A DNA stretch of 64,000 bases from Zygosaccharomyces rouxii (taxonomy: Eukaryota; Ascomycota; Saccharomycetes; Saccharomycetales; Saccharomycetaceae): contig NC_012996.1 of assembly GCF_000026365.1 (NCBI RefSeq), positions 620,001-684,000 of the forward strand, in the 5' to 3' direction. Each line of letters begins with the position of its first letter. Positions within the stretch are counted from its first letter, which is position 1. The translations under genes and the position numbers were made by a program. Shown one piece after another: positions 50,807-60,709 of the stretch. The notes below the pieces were generated by a model that saw nothing but the letters and a program-made list of their open reading frames with translations, ran no database searches and was not told the DNA's origin.

Positions 50807-51281
50807 TTAAAATGTAGATCCTTCCTTAGGTTGCGGTAACTTCTTATTTGCAGGAGTTGCCATCTCTTTTCTTAGCTCCAATAGTATAGTCTCCATATTG
50901 TAAGCCCTTTTCCAATCACGCAGAGTATGAAAAGTTGATGGGGTGACCTGTCCAGTCTTTGAATCCACACATGGAAGGTTAATCTTCGATATAAACTTAA
51001 TCGTTGGTGGATGATCAGGATAATTAGGTCCACATTCTATGGATAGCGAATAGATTCGATTTTCATGATTACTGTGAGGTGGACCCAAAATTGTACCGTT
51101 CCATGTTGTCATACTAATATCATCACTATCTGCTAATCCATAACTACAAGATTCGGGTCCCAAACCTTTTTCACCTTTCTCTAGCTCTTCTAACAATCTA
51201 AAACTTCTTGGTCTATAAAACGGGTTAGTAAATGTATTCTTGTCAGCAGAGGATTCATATGCATACATACACTTTGGACAT
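50807..51281 (-). CDS. MMS2: Mms2, Ubc13 partner (UEV), with one intron
   Basis: Mms2 is the catalytically inactive E2 variant that pairs with Ubc13 to build K63-linked chains on PCNA for error-free damage tolerance. Exon 1 is 51281-51271 (ATGTCCAAAGT) and exon 2 is 51212-50807. Joined they give 138 residues beginning MSKVPRSFRLLEELEKGEKG, against 137 and MSKVPRNFRLLEELEKGEKG in S. cerevisiae, whose MMS2 also has an intron at this spot. The uninterrupted frame from 51268 gives a false N-terminus (MYAYESSADK). The UEV fold is clear: NGTILGPPHSNHENRIYSL, YPDHPP and FISKINLPCV, with no active-site Cys in the HPN-equivalent region. It is divergent from MAD1. Confidence 0.96.
51213..51270 (-). other. 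MMS2 intron (58 nt)
   Basis: On the minus strand the donor is GTATGT (51270-51265), the branch-point box TACTAAC is at 51230-51224, and the acceptor TAG ends at 51213. Forty nucleotides separate donor and branch box, and 11 nt follow the box. At 58 nt it is close to the shortest introns known in Saccharomycetaceae. Confidence 0.95.
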
Positions 51282-51492
51282 TATAACGTATATATTCTTC
51301 CAGCTACTATTACAACTGAATCAATCAGTGAGTAAACTGTTGGCTTTTAGTTCCTATCACTTTACAAGTAAAGATGGGTTTAAGTATAGATCACGATTGT
51401 TTCGCCCCTTCGGGTCACTTAATTTCAATGCATTCACCACTATAGACTAAACATCGCGAGTAAAAACGATCAGAGATCTTCGTCGAGACACG

Positions 51493-53457
51493 ATGGTTAG
51501 CAGTAATGGTGGGTCATCTCCATTTTTGGAGAGTCCTGTCCATGCCTCTCCCAAGATGAGCCCACAGACTGATCGCCAAGTAATGTCATTACAATACAAG
51601 TTAAACACTGTACAGAATGAATTTGAAATTGAAAAACTGAGATTACAACAGCAATCGAATTTGTTGGATAAGAAATATAGAAATGTTGTTGAAGAATTGG
51701 AGAAGGCATTGGATGATACCAAGTATCTTTATGAGACTAATGGAAGATTGGAACAAGAATTATCAGATTTGAAAAACAGTTCGAACCAAAACGACGATAC
51801 TAGAGATGAGGAATTACGAAGACTGAGGTCTGAATTACGTGCTAAAGATTATCGAATTGATGAGTTGGAATCAAATTACCAATCTAAGCTATCAAAATTG
51901 GAAAGGAAATTAGAAAACAACCAAGTGGAATCTCAGAGTTCACAGACATTACTCAAAAGGTATGAAGAGGAGATCTCAAAACAATCAGGCCAGATCAAGA
52001 TGTTGCAGAGAGCCAACAGTGAAAAGGACGATGAATTGGCTACTTTGAAGGCATCTAATGTGGTGACACAACATCACAATTATTCCACAGAGGATTTACA
52101 AGAATTGACAGTTACAAATAAGATGTTGCAAGATCAATTGCAATATTCGAAGGAATTAGAAGAGGCCAACATGCAACAGGCAGGTGAACTGAAAAGGTTG
52201 AGGATGACAAGCGAGTCACAAAATTTCTGGAAAAGTGAAAATGAAAAACTGCAAAATAAGGTAGAACAGCTAAATCTTTTAGAAAAACAATTCCAGGATT
52301 CTCAATTGGAAAACGTTCAACTAAAATCACAAATCGCATCTTGGGGGCTCTATACGGATGGGAAACAAAGTCCTGAGGATATTGTTCGCGATTGGACACT
52401 AACAAAGAAAGAATGCATTGTATTGAATGACGAAAATAAAAAGATTAGATTTGATTTGATGAATTTGAAAAATCTCAATGATGAATTGGCCCATGAGCGT
52501 AATCAACTATTAGAGTTAAACAAAAACTATGAAGCCAATATCATTAATTTGAAAAAATTAAACCATGAAGTGGAGCAACAAAAGCAGTTATCATTTGAAG
52601 AATGTAGACTTCTCAGAATCGAGATGGAGGAGCTTTCTAAATTCTCTAAGGACTCCAATAGAGATGCAGATGCGGGCTATGGATCACTTGTAGATAGCTA
52701 TAAAAATCAAACTGAAGATTTAACTGGTGAGTTGAAGAAATTGAACGATCAGTTACTGGCTCGTGAACCTGCGACGAAGAAACGTAAGGCAAGTGATCAA
52801 TTGGGACTCAATTATTCTCAAAGACTTAACGAACTACAATTGGAAAATGTTAGCCTGTCAAGAGAATTGAAGAAATGTCAAGATACCATTACGATTCTCG
52901 AAGACAAAATCAAAAATCTAACGGAGTTAAAAGAAAAGAAGATACGTATCTTACAATTACGAGATAATCCTTTACTCAAGGACCAATTCGTGAAGAGGAA
53001 ACAGTTGGAACTTCTCAAGAAGGAGAATGCAGATCTTTTACAATTTGCGCAGGCCAATAATAACGGTGACAAAGAATTGGAGTCGGTCCCCATATCAGTT
53101 TACGAATCCATAAACTTTGAAATCAAACAACGAGAAGAAGGATTGTTCAGAGCGAATAAAAAGTTTGTCAGGCTCAAAGAAGTATTTAATAAAAAATCAT
53201 TGGAATTTATCGATGTTGTGAATTCCTTATTAGGCTTCAGATTAGAGTTTCAACAAGATGGTAAAGTGAAGATAATTTCATGTTTTAAACCGGAAAGATC
53301 ATTGGTGGTAGATTTAAATCAAAATACCTTAAAATCGAACCTGGATCGAGATATCGAGGATTGGGAAAGTCTTCTTCAACTTTGGGTGGATCAAAGAGGC
53401 CAGATACCTTGCTTCTTGGCAACAATTACCCTCAAATTGTGGGAAGAATCAGCGTAA
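51493..53457 (+). CDS. MAD1: Mad1, spindle-assembly-checkpoint coiled-coil protein
   Basis: Mad1 recruits and templates Mad2 at unattached kinetochores. The 654-residue product (749 in S. cerevisiae, YGL086W) is a long coiled coil from about residue 30 to 500. The Mad2-interaction motif is readable near residues 484-494 as RILQLRDNP (compare human KVLHMSLNP). The RLK motif that contacts Bub1 is in RANKKFVRLKEVFNKKS, followed by a C-terminal RWD-like fold. A basic patch KKRKAS near residue 430 may be a nuclear signal. SPC105, the checkpoint platform upstream of Mad1, is 15 kb away in the same window. Confidence 0.96.
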   Translation: MVSSNGGSSPFLESPVHASPKMSPQTDRQVMSLQYKLNTVQNEFEIEKLRLQQQSNLLDKKYRNVVEELEKALDDTKYLYETNGRLEQELSDLKNSSNQNDDTRDEELRRLRSELRAKDYRIDELESNYQSKLSKLERKLENNQVESQSSQTLLKRYEEEISKQSGQIKMLQRANSEKDDELATLKASNVVTQHHNYSTEDLQELTVTNKMLQDQLQYSKELEEANMQQAGELKRLRMTSESQNFWKSENEKLQNKVEQLNLLEKQFQDSQLENVQLKSQIASWGLYTDGKQSPEDIVRDWTLTKKECIVLNDENKKIRFDLMNLKNLNDELAHERNQLLELNKNYEANIINLKKLNHEVEQQKQLSFEECRLLRIEMEELSKFSKDSNRDADAGYGSLVDSYKNQTEDLTGELKKLNDQLLAREPATKKRKASDQLGLNYSQRLNELQLENVSLSRELKKCQDTITILEDKIKNLTELKEKKIRILQLRDNPLLKDQFVKRKQLELLKKENADLLQFAQANNNGDKELESVPISVYESINFEIKQREEGLFRANKKFVRLKEVFNKKSLEFIDVVNSLLGFRLEFQQDGKVKIISCFKPERSLVVDLNQNTLKSNLDRDIEDWESLLQLWVDQRGQIPCFLATITLKLWEESA

Positions 53458-53660
53458 ATATACACTTCCATATACACATGCTAAATAATCCTTAACTCCT
53501 GTATCATAATGCGAATTTTTCCTCTCTCCCAGTAATACTACTACAGCTCTATTTTTTTTCATTCGTTACCTAAGGCGGCGGCGACTCACAAACATAGTTA
53601 ACTTATATCAAACTAGTCTTTAAAAGACGAATCCGCTATCTAGGATTATCTGACTTATTG

Positions 53661-54491
53661 ATGGGTGACAATCGAAATCTGCCCGTCACCCAACCAAATT
53701 CTATCAATTTCAATGTGGTAATACTCTCTATATTTTTTTCAGGATCGTTTATTGGTGCTTGGGCCTTTTTCAACAGATTTTTAAAACAATACACAAAGGC
53801 TACTGAGATACCCCAGAACGTATTTCGTAAACGTTGGTTGTTTGGAAAAGTGACTGCTGTAGGAGATGGTGATAATTTCCACTTTTTCCATGCACCTGGC
53901 GGTTTGATCGCTGGTTGGGGTTGGTTAAGGCCACTACCTGAACTCAATAAATCCGATCCGCCAATCTCATCTTCCAAAGTTGGATCATCAGTACCAATTC
54001 ATAGGAGAATTTTTGATTCAATATTCGGTAGAAATAAAACGAGAACTGCATACTCCAACTATTTCTTGGGGTTACCGGTACCTTATAAGAATAAAAGAAA
54101 TCTACCCACAATATCCATACGTATATGTGGTGTTGATGCACCGGAAAGAGCTCATTTTGGAAATCCTGCTCAACCATTTAGTGAAGAAGCACTCATCTGG
54201 TTAAGACATACACTGATAGGTAAATGCGTTTGGATTAAACCATTAGCAGTCGATCAATACAACAGATGTGTTGCCAAAGTAGAATATTGGACTTGGACCG
54301 GTTGGAAAAATGTCAGCTTAGAGATGGTTAAGCAAGGTTTAGCTGTGGTTTATGAATCGAAGACATCAGCAGAATTTGACGGCGAAGAAGATAAATACAG
54401 ATTTCATGAAATGGCGGCAAAGGCTCGTAGAAGAGGTATATGGTCTCAAAAACAGTTTGAAACACCAGGGGAATACAAGAGGAGGATTTAA
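53661..54491 (+). CDS. LCL3: Lcl3, membrane-anchored staphylococcal-nuclease-like protein
   Basis: The first ATG is at 53661 (276 residues; S. cerevisiae Lcl3, YGL085W, has 274). The codon before it is TTG and should not be used. Residues about 19-37 ([19 protein letters not shown]) are a transmembrane anchor. A thermonuclease-like domain begins near residue 50 ([20 protein letters not shown]) and has [23 protein letters not shown] and [12 protein letters not shown], i.e. the calcium-site Asp and the catalytic Arg/Glu type residues. The protein is mitochondrial in S. cerevisiae. Only 53 bp separate its stop from the convergent GUP1 stop. Confidence 0.94.
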   Translation: MGDNRNLPVTQPNSINFNVVILSIFFSGSFIGAWAFFNRFLKQYTKATEIPQNVFRKRWLFGKVTAVGDGDNFHFFHAPGGLIAGWGWLRPLPELNKSDPPISSSKVGSSVPIHRRIFDSIFGRNKTRTAYSNYFLGLPVPYKNKRNLPTISIRICGVDAPERAHFGNPAQPFSEEALIWLRHTLIGKCVWIKPLAVDQYNRCVAKVEYWTWTGWKNVSLEMVKQGLAVVYESKTSAEFDGEEDKYRFHEMAAKARRRGIWSQKQFETPGEYKRRI

Positions 54492-54544
54492 ATAAAATAA
54501 ATAAGCAAACAAACAAATAAATAAATACACAAAAAATACTTCGC

Positions 54545-56419
54545 TTAACATCTTATGTTAATACCCTTTCTCTTTTCGTGTTCACGTTGTTCAAACATAA
54601 TTTGAACCATGATGAATAGAAAACCACTAGCCAAGAGGAAAAATCTAAGACCAGCAACGGTTCCAAAAATTTCTTTTAAAAAATCTTTGGTTCCCTCAGT
54701 TCCCATACAAAATCCAAACAAATTGGCAATTACCATCACCCAAATGTTAACCACACCGCCAGCGGCACAAAGATGTCTGTACCAAGATCTATCAGAATAA
54801 CGATTCATGTATTTAGTGGCAAACATTTCTGGTAATAATAATAAAACGATTAGCCACCCCCATAGCAATAATCTCAATTTAATATCGTGCCAAATAGCCA
54901 CAAATGAAAATACCGCCAATGAAGTTAGAATTCTGTTTTGAGAACCGCCAAGTGGAATATAAATATAACGAACCACCCACTTGTTAAAACTCCTATGCCA
55001 AGCTCTCCAAAATGCTAGACAGCTGTAATTGTTATAGACGCAACGAATCATGTTTTCGGGAGTATCGGTACAATCCATAAGTGCCCATAACCTAAACAAT
55101 CTCCAGGGGATCAATAGTTTTAACCAAACGACTGTTAAACCAAATAATCCAATCATGAAAATTTGAAATGGCGAATCACCATACCATGCCTTTCTTTGGG
55201 TAATAGCTACCACATATGCAAAATGGACGATAACTTCCATCGTTAAGAAACAAAATGCAAATCTAATGGCATAGACTGTTGTGTTTCTAAGTGAAATTGA
55301 GGGCAGTGTGACTCTAGTTTGGTATAAATAATCATTAAAAGTAATGGTAGGACCTGCAATGAAAAGAGGAGTATAAGTCACATATGCAATGTAATGCAAT
55401 AAATTGTAATCATGCAGAGGATGAGGTGCAACCAATCTCTCTTTTTCTTCCAAAGGATGTTGATTGGATCTTGTTTTATGAAGTTCGAGACTAGAACCTG
55501 TAGCTGAACCGCTTGCATTGGACATAGGAGACTCGCTTCGACTTCCAGGAGGACTGACTTTTCCCAATGATTTAAGGGCAATAGAAGAGTTATTAATATC
55601 TGCAGATTGTTTCTCCTGCCATTTTTCGAGGAAATCCATGTTGTAGCTCAGTATCTTTAATAAAGTAAAGTTAAAGAAAACATCCCATCGTGGTATTAAA
55701 CCTTGGAATTGACCATCTAAGCATGATAGTATTGATGAAATACTACCATAGGAATATCTACTGTATTTTTGGTTAAAGAATAAAAGTGAAATACCAAATG
55801 TCCATGAAAGTAAAATTGCCAAACGAGGGTTAAATTTAAATGCACTACCGATGCTAAATGTAATCAAAATCTCTGCAAAATATTTGAAACAATTGACACC
55901 AAAAGCTGCTACCACAAACGCAATTCCGAAGATAAAATCAAAATATACTTTGGATATTTTGGTTAACTTTAAAGTAATTCTTTTAATGCTTGTATGCAAA
56001 ACCATTACCCCCAACAAAAGCGGTAGGTTATCTCTGAAGAAACTGTATTGCAAATCACTATTATCAACCTTGCGACCGAATATCCATCCCCGGCTCAATA
56101 GCGGTTCATAAAGTGAGTAATTGGGATTTTCCTCACTACTTGCATCCATAACACTCTTAATTGTTAGCGGCACCACTATGACAAACGCTAAATAGTAAAA
56201 CTTAAACTCCCATGTCTTCCACAGAGGTGATTGTATCGCTAAATCGCCAAAAGGACCTTGCTTAGACACTTTGGAACTAACCCTACCTCGAGGAGTCGCA
56301 TAGATCTTGGAAAGTAGCATCTGGCGTCTTCTATCTCTTGATGAAGGTTCCAAACGGTGATCCAACACACCAAAGGAGAAGAACCTCTGCAACCCATCTG
56401 TCAATGCCTCGAGTACCAT
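54545..56419 (-). CDS. GUP1: Gup1, MBOAT O-acyltransferase (GPI-anchor remodelling)
   Basis: Gup1 reacylates the GPI anchor with a C26 fatty acid in the ER, and affects glycerol uptake and wall structure. The 624-residue product (560 in S. cerevisiae) has about ten hydrophobic segments. The MBOAT signature is clear: FWRAWHRSFNKWVVRYIYIPLGG, and the invariant histidine H511 in SFVAIWHDIKLRLLLWGW. A Ser-rich loop near residues 285-320 lengthens the protein. This single gene corresponds to both S. cerevisiae GUP1 (YGL084C) and GUP2 (YPL189W), as expected of a non-duplicated genome. Confidence 0.96.
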   Translation of the reverse strand: MVLEALTDGLQRFFSFGVLDHRLEPSSRDRRRQMLLSKIYATPRGRVSSKVSKQGPFGDLAIQSPLWKTWEFKFYYLAFVIVVPLTIKSVMDASSEENPNYSLYEPLLSRGWIFGRKVDNSDLQYSFFRDNLPLLLGVMVLHTSIKRITLKLTKISKVYFDFIFGIAFVVAAFGVNCFKYFAEILITFSIGSAFKFNPRLAILLSWTFGISLLFFNQKYSRYSYGSISSILSCLDGQFQGLIPRWDVFFNFTLLKILSYNMDFLEKWQEKQSADINNSSIALKSLGKVSPPGSRSESPMSNASGSATGSSLELHKTRSNQHPLEEKERLVAPHPLHDYNLLHYIAYVTYTPLFIAGPTITFNDYLYQTRVTLPSISLRNTTVYAIRFAFCFLTMEVIVHFAYVVAITQRKAWYGDSPFQIFMIGLFGLTVVWLKLLIPWRLFRLWALMDCTDTPENMIRCVYNNYSCLAFWRAWHRSFNKWVVRYIYIPLGGSQNRILTSLAVFSFVAIWHDIKLRLLLWGWLIVLLLLPEMFATKYMNRYSDRSWYRHLCAAGGVVNIWVMVIANLFGFCMGTEGTKDFLKEIFGTVAGLRFFLLASGFLFIMVQIMFEQREHEKRKGINIRC

Positions 56420-57122
56420 CTTTTTGATATATCTTGCTTAAGATTAAACTAACGTTTTTGTGTAATTAGTAGTATGGGACACAAAAGGTTTATCTGCTAC
56501 CAATGCTGTTTATTAATGTTTGATCATAAGTGAAGAAGGTACAAAAGATTCTTGTTAGTTTGAAATCAGCACGAGATCATCTTTAAAGATCTACAGCCGA
56601 TTGACAGCCGTACCAGGGTTTCCTGATCCAATGACAGTGCGTAATCGATTGAAATGACTGACGATCGGTTTGAAGCATCTAAGTCTTGTGATTATATGAT
56701 TCCAATCTCAAAGAAATAATGCTACATTTATTTGGTCCCATTAGAACTTTTACCAATAAAAGGCTCACTTTTATCAATATATAAAAGTTAACTTTCTATT
56801 GCTACTATATGTCGAGATATCGTATCATGGCGAAAACAAGGTGGAAAAATTTGGTAAAAAATAGTAAAACCTTGTACAAAATACCAGAATAGAGAATCCA
56901 CTTGAATTGAATCAGAATTTCATCGTCTTGAGCTTCAAACAATTCAATGTTCAACTATTTTTATGCTGTCGAAATATTTTCAAAAGATGCTAGTCGCGTT
57001 CTAATATGGAAAGGGAAGAAAAAATAATAACGTAGATTAAAGAAGACTTACAGTATTTATTTATTTGACAGTATAGAAGCTCTAAGAAGCAGTTAGGATT
57101 AATTTCCACCCAATTTGATATA
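56420..57122. other. GUP1 / SCY1 divergent intergenic region
   Basis: The 703 bp form a divergent promoter region with mostly AT-rich sequence and no ORF of note. A TATATAAAAG word (56778-56787) is the only evident core-promoter-like element. No tRNA or LTR is visible. Confidence 0.4.
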
Positions 57123-59465
57123 ATGTTCTGGTTCTCAAAGACTGGGATCAGCTCGAAGTATACCTTCTCTGCATCACCGACTTTTATTACAGAACCATGG
57201 AGCGTTTATACAGGTAGACCAAAGGATACTTCCACAAGCTCATCAGGACCATCAAAAGTATCCATTTTCATATTTGATAAGAAAAGATTTGAAACACATC
57301 TCTTAACATACGGAATCATTAAATCAAAAAACTCCTCACACGATAAAGCACTAATAGCAGAAGCTTATGAAGTTTTAAGGAATCAAGTTGGCAATTTGGC
57401 CAAGTTGAAGCATCCTAATATTTTACATGTGGTGGAACCTTTAGAGGAACACTCTAAGAATTTTATGTTTGTCACTGAGTATGTGACAGGATCGCTGGAA
57501 TCAGTTTTCACCAATGTTGATGAAGAGTTAAATTTCTTTAAGGGACACGTTAGAGAAGACATTGTCATACAGAGAGGAATATTAGAGATTACGCAAGCAT
57601 TGGAATTTATTCATAATAGAGCTAGCTGTGTTCATCTGGATATTCAGCCCAGATCTGTTTTCATCAACGATAACTCTGATTGGAAAGTAAGTGGATTCGG
57701 GCACCTTTGGAATTTACCACAATCAACGAATAGTGCAGAATATTTTATGCAACAATTTGATCCCCGAGTGCCACCATTTATGCATTTAGCATTGGACTAT
57801 ACTGCACCAGAAATCGTTCTTGATAGCACAGTTTCATTCAAGAGTGATTATTTTTCACTGGGATCTCTGATATTAAAACTTTACACAGGTAAAAGTCTTC
57901 TTAATTCAGAGAATTCATCAAGTCAGTACAGAGATGAATACGCTAAGTTTGAACGCAAACTAGTTAATAGATCTTGGGAGGGCGTCATTTCAAATATACC
58001 ACACAATTTAAAAATATGCATGCCTAAGCTGATGAATCGTGATATTTACGAACGTTATGAGAACATATCAGATTTCCTCAAATGCGATTTTTTCCAAGAT
58101 CCTCTAATGAAAACGCTGAACTTTTTAGACGATTTACCTACAAAGGATAGGGACGACAGATTATTATACTTAGAAGGTCTAGTCGAATTACTACCAAAGT
58201 ACCCATCTTCACTTCTACAAAGAAAGTTCTTAACAGTTCTACTTCATCTTTTAAGCCAATTATGTGGTGACGTGAAACTGGATGCAGCTTCTCTATCGAT
58301 GGACGTCCATTTGATCATAAGAATTGGTTCTACATTATCACAACTAACGTTTCAAGAGCGTGTTTTCCCTGTATTGGCAGATAAATCTAATTTCCCACAT
58401 ATTTTGAAGCATGCCACTTTGCCGTTGGCGGAAAATATATCAACATTAAAGGATAAAATTCGTCAAGATGATTTTATGCAAGTTATTTTAAAACCGCTTA
58501 TAACCTATGTTTTCCGTGATATGAAAGACGAATTGGCAGTACCTACTCAGGAAAAACTTCTGGAAAAAATGGCAGTACTCACTGATATTTTCGATTTCCT
58601 TACCGTGAAGAGTTTTCTGTTACCGCTTTTATCAGAATTGTTTGGCAGGACAACTAGTCTTACGGTTAAAACCGCGTGTGTATCATGCTTCCAACTGCTC
58701 ATCGAACGTAAAAATGTGGACACTGATTTGACATGCCAAGAAATTTTGCCACTATTTCAGTCGATGAAGACAAGAGACCCACGTATTTTGATGCAGTCGC
58801 TCAATTTATTCGAAACTGTCCCCCATGTCGTCAAGAGTGAAAACCTTTTGGTAGAACAATTACTTCCTTTGTTGTGGAGATACTCTTTGGCCCCAACATT
58901 ACAAACGTCCCAATATGCTCAATACCTGCAAACTACTAATAAAATTACTAGTGATATTCAACAGAACCACATGGAATCGCTTTCCAAGACGAATCGCTCC
59001 CAGGATGCCAATGGGACTCGGGACTTCAATAGATTGATAGAACCTACTAAGATCAACGACCCACCACGTGAAGATACAGATACAAAGAATGCCAATAGCA
59101 TTGCCACTCCTGCTATTCAACCAGTGAGAAAGACGAGTGCAAACAAAGCAAGTACCCCACTGAATCCACTCACTGCAAAGTTCACGGAAGAACTTCCATC
59201 GAGATCCAAATTAACACGTCCACCAAGGCGGCCGGAGGTAAAAACAACAAAACTTGATGAGGATGATTTCGATGAATTCGTATCTGCAGCATCACCAACT
59301 CTGTCCCAGAGAAACATAAATGTATCACAACCAAACGGCACGGATTCACCAAGTTATAATAGTCTACAGACGCCACAAACTTCTGGGGGCTCCAACACAC
59401 AAACAGTAAACTCTATATCACTTCCTCCCGGATTCTCAGTACCATTACAGCCTAGTAAGAAATAG
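57123..59465 (+). CDS. SCY1: Scy1, SCYL-family pseudokinase
   Basis: Scy1 belongs to the SCYL family that links clathrin/AP complexes to TGN-endosome traffic. The product is 780 residues (804 in S. cerevisiae, YGL083W). Residues about 10-300 form a kinase-like fold in which the catalytic HRD is HLD (VHLDIQPRSVFIND) and DFG is GFG (WKVSGFGHLW), so it should be inactive. HEAT-like helices follow to about residue 570. The tail is disordered, Ser/Thr/Pro-rich, with DDFDEFVSAA as a possible adaptor-binding acidic motif near residue 715. The ATG at 57123 is the only sensible start. Confidence 0.94.
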   Translation: MFWFSKTGISSKYTFSASPTFITEPWSVYTGRPKDTSTSSSGPSKVSIFIFDKKRFETHLLTYGIIKSKNSSHDKALIAEAYEVLRNQVGNLAKLKHPNILHVVEPLEEHSKNFMFVTEYVTGSLESVFTNVDEELNFFKGHVREDIVIQRGILEITQALEFIHNRASCVHLDIQPRSVFINDNSDWKVSGFGHLWNLPQSTNSAEYFMQQFDPRVPPFMHLALDYTAPEIVLDSTVSFKSDYFSLGSLILKLYTGKSLLNSENSSSQYRDEYAKFERKLVNRSWEGVISNIPHNLKICMPKLMNRDIYERYENISDFLKCDFFQDPLMKTLNFLDDLPTKDRDDRLLYLEGLVELLPKYPSSLLQRKFLTVLLHLLSQLCGDVKLDAASLSMDVHLIIRIGSTLSQLTFQERVFPVLADKSNFPHILKHATLPLAENISTLKDKIRQDDFMQVILKPLITYVFRDMKDELAVPTQEKLLEKMAVLTDIFDFLTVKSFLLPLLSELFGRTTSLTVKTACVSCFQLLIERKNVDTDLTCQEILPLFQSMKTRDPRILMQSLNLFETVPHVVKSENLLVEQLLPLLWRYSLAPTLQTSQYAQYLQTTNKITSDIQQNHMESLSKTNRSQDANGTRDFNRLIEPTKINDPPREDTDTKNANSIATPAIQPVRKTSANKASTPLNPLTAKFTEELPSRSKLTRPPRRPEVKTTKLDEDDFDEFVSAASPTLSQRNINVSQPNGTDSPSYNSLQTPQTSGGSNTQTVNSISLPPGFSVPLQPSKK

Positions 59466-59960
59466 AATTCAATTATATAGAACAGTAATAATATATCTGT
59501 CGTAACGTATTATGCCAATTGTTAGCGCCGTGAGCATAGTGTTTACCCGGCCCCTCCTTCTATCCAATAGCCGTGAAGGAAAAATAAAGGTAAAAAACAA
59601 AAAAAGCGGGATGAGTATCTAAACTAAAGAAATCAAGAGACTTTGTAGCAATAAGGCAGGAAATAAACCACGTATACGATCGACTTCACCAGAATTATCA
59701 CTGTCGCTACAGTTTGTTTTTAACTAAGGTTTCCATCAGGCACACGACCTTCCCATATTTTCTTCACCGCTCCACACCAAAATTCAGAAATATATCTGTT
59801 ATTATTTATTACTTACTGTCTATCACATTGACGGTTTGAACTCCTGTATTTATTTGTGACTCCTGTGAATACTATATTACATTTTACCATATTCGTATTA
59901 ATTCCAATATTGGCCCGTTAATTTATAAACTTCCCATCGATCGATATCAAGATTTTAAGA
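59466..59960. other. SCY1 3' flank and COA2 upstream region
   Basis: This 495-bp region contains a Reb1 core TTACCCG at 59543-59549, just past the SCY1 stop. There it could serve as a promoter element or as a roadblock terminator. Otherwise it is AT-rich with no ORF. Confidence 0.4.
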
Positions 59961-60164
59961 ATGAGAGCCGCAACTAGAATTAACGTTACCAATAAATTAT
60001 ATGTGAGTACCTTCCTGGTGGCATTCTCATCAGTGGCACTGACGTCGATTTTTCCCTGCCCTGCTCACTCCCTAGATTCTGACAGTCCAGCAGATGAACT
60101 GCCGCAGGACGAAACTAAGCAAAGTCAGTTGTTAAAGAAACGAGAACTTCAGGGAAAGTTTTGA
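59961..60164 (+). CDS. COA2: Coa2, small cytochrome c oxidase assembly factor
   Basis: This is a 67-residue protein; S. cerevisiae Coa2 (YPL189C-A) has 68. Residues about 13-33 (LYVSTFLVAFSSVALTSIFPCP) form one hydrophobic segment after a short basic N-terminus, and a polar charged tail ends KKRELQGKF. Coa2 acts with Shy1 on newly made Cox1 in the mitochondrial inner membrane. The call depends on size, layout and position: it lies beside NAB3 in the same orientation, near the GUP gene, as YPL189C-A does. Sequence similarity could not be checked. Confidence 0.75.
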   Translation: MRAATRINVTNKLYVSTFLVAFSSVALTSIFPCPAHSLDSDSPADELPQDETKQSQLLKKRELQGKF

Positions 60165-60709
60165 TTATTTATTTTCTTGTAAAAACAAAATATGGTGTGG
60201 TTTAGAGATTACAAGCCAGCAAATGGTGTGTTATTTTCCATCGGTACATCATGGATTCAATAAAAGCACAATGATCCAAGGGATAATTTAGGGGAAAACT
60301 TTCTGGAGCGTTGATCCTTGATCATTTGATCTCTTTCCCACTTTGCATGTAAATTGATTGGTGAAATGTTTGGAACCGGAGTTATAGGGTGATTAAAAAA
60401 AAAAAAAACACCCCTTTTTTGTAGAGCAAATTTTTGTTAATTAACTGGAGGTGCTGATACAATTACCAAAATTCATTTCTGTATAATAAATTATTATTCT
60501 TATTATTATTACTATTACTGTAATTTCTTATTGTGAGCGCTAGTTTTGAACCCTGTTACCCGGGTCTAATCGGCTATAGGGCGTAGCTGAAAAAAAAATG
60601 TCTAACAATAAAAAAGGACGGGATGAAAAGTATTTCAGTAAGGAACTGATCTTATTGCTGATGAGAGTGAGTGAAAGTACACAAGGATATCATATTTGTT
60701 AAGACGGTT
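60165..60709. promoter_or_regulatory. COA2 3' flank and NAB3 promoter
   Basis: The 545 bp contain a 14-A tract followed by CACCCCTTTTTT (60397-60420, with an STRE core), an ATT/TTA repeat near 60485-60510, and a Reb1 core TTACCCG at 60556-60562, about 150 bp before the NAB3 ATG. No gene is visible. Confidence 0.5.

Noticed and set aside
60671..60709. N-terminal extension of NAB3
   Set aside because: It begins with GTG; the first ATG is at 60710 and gives a normal MSD start.
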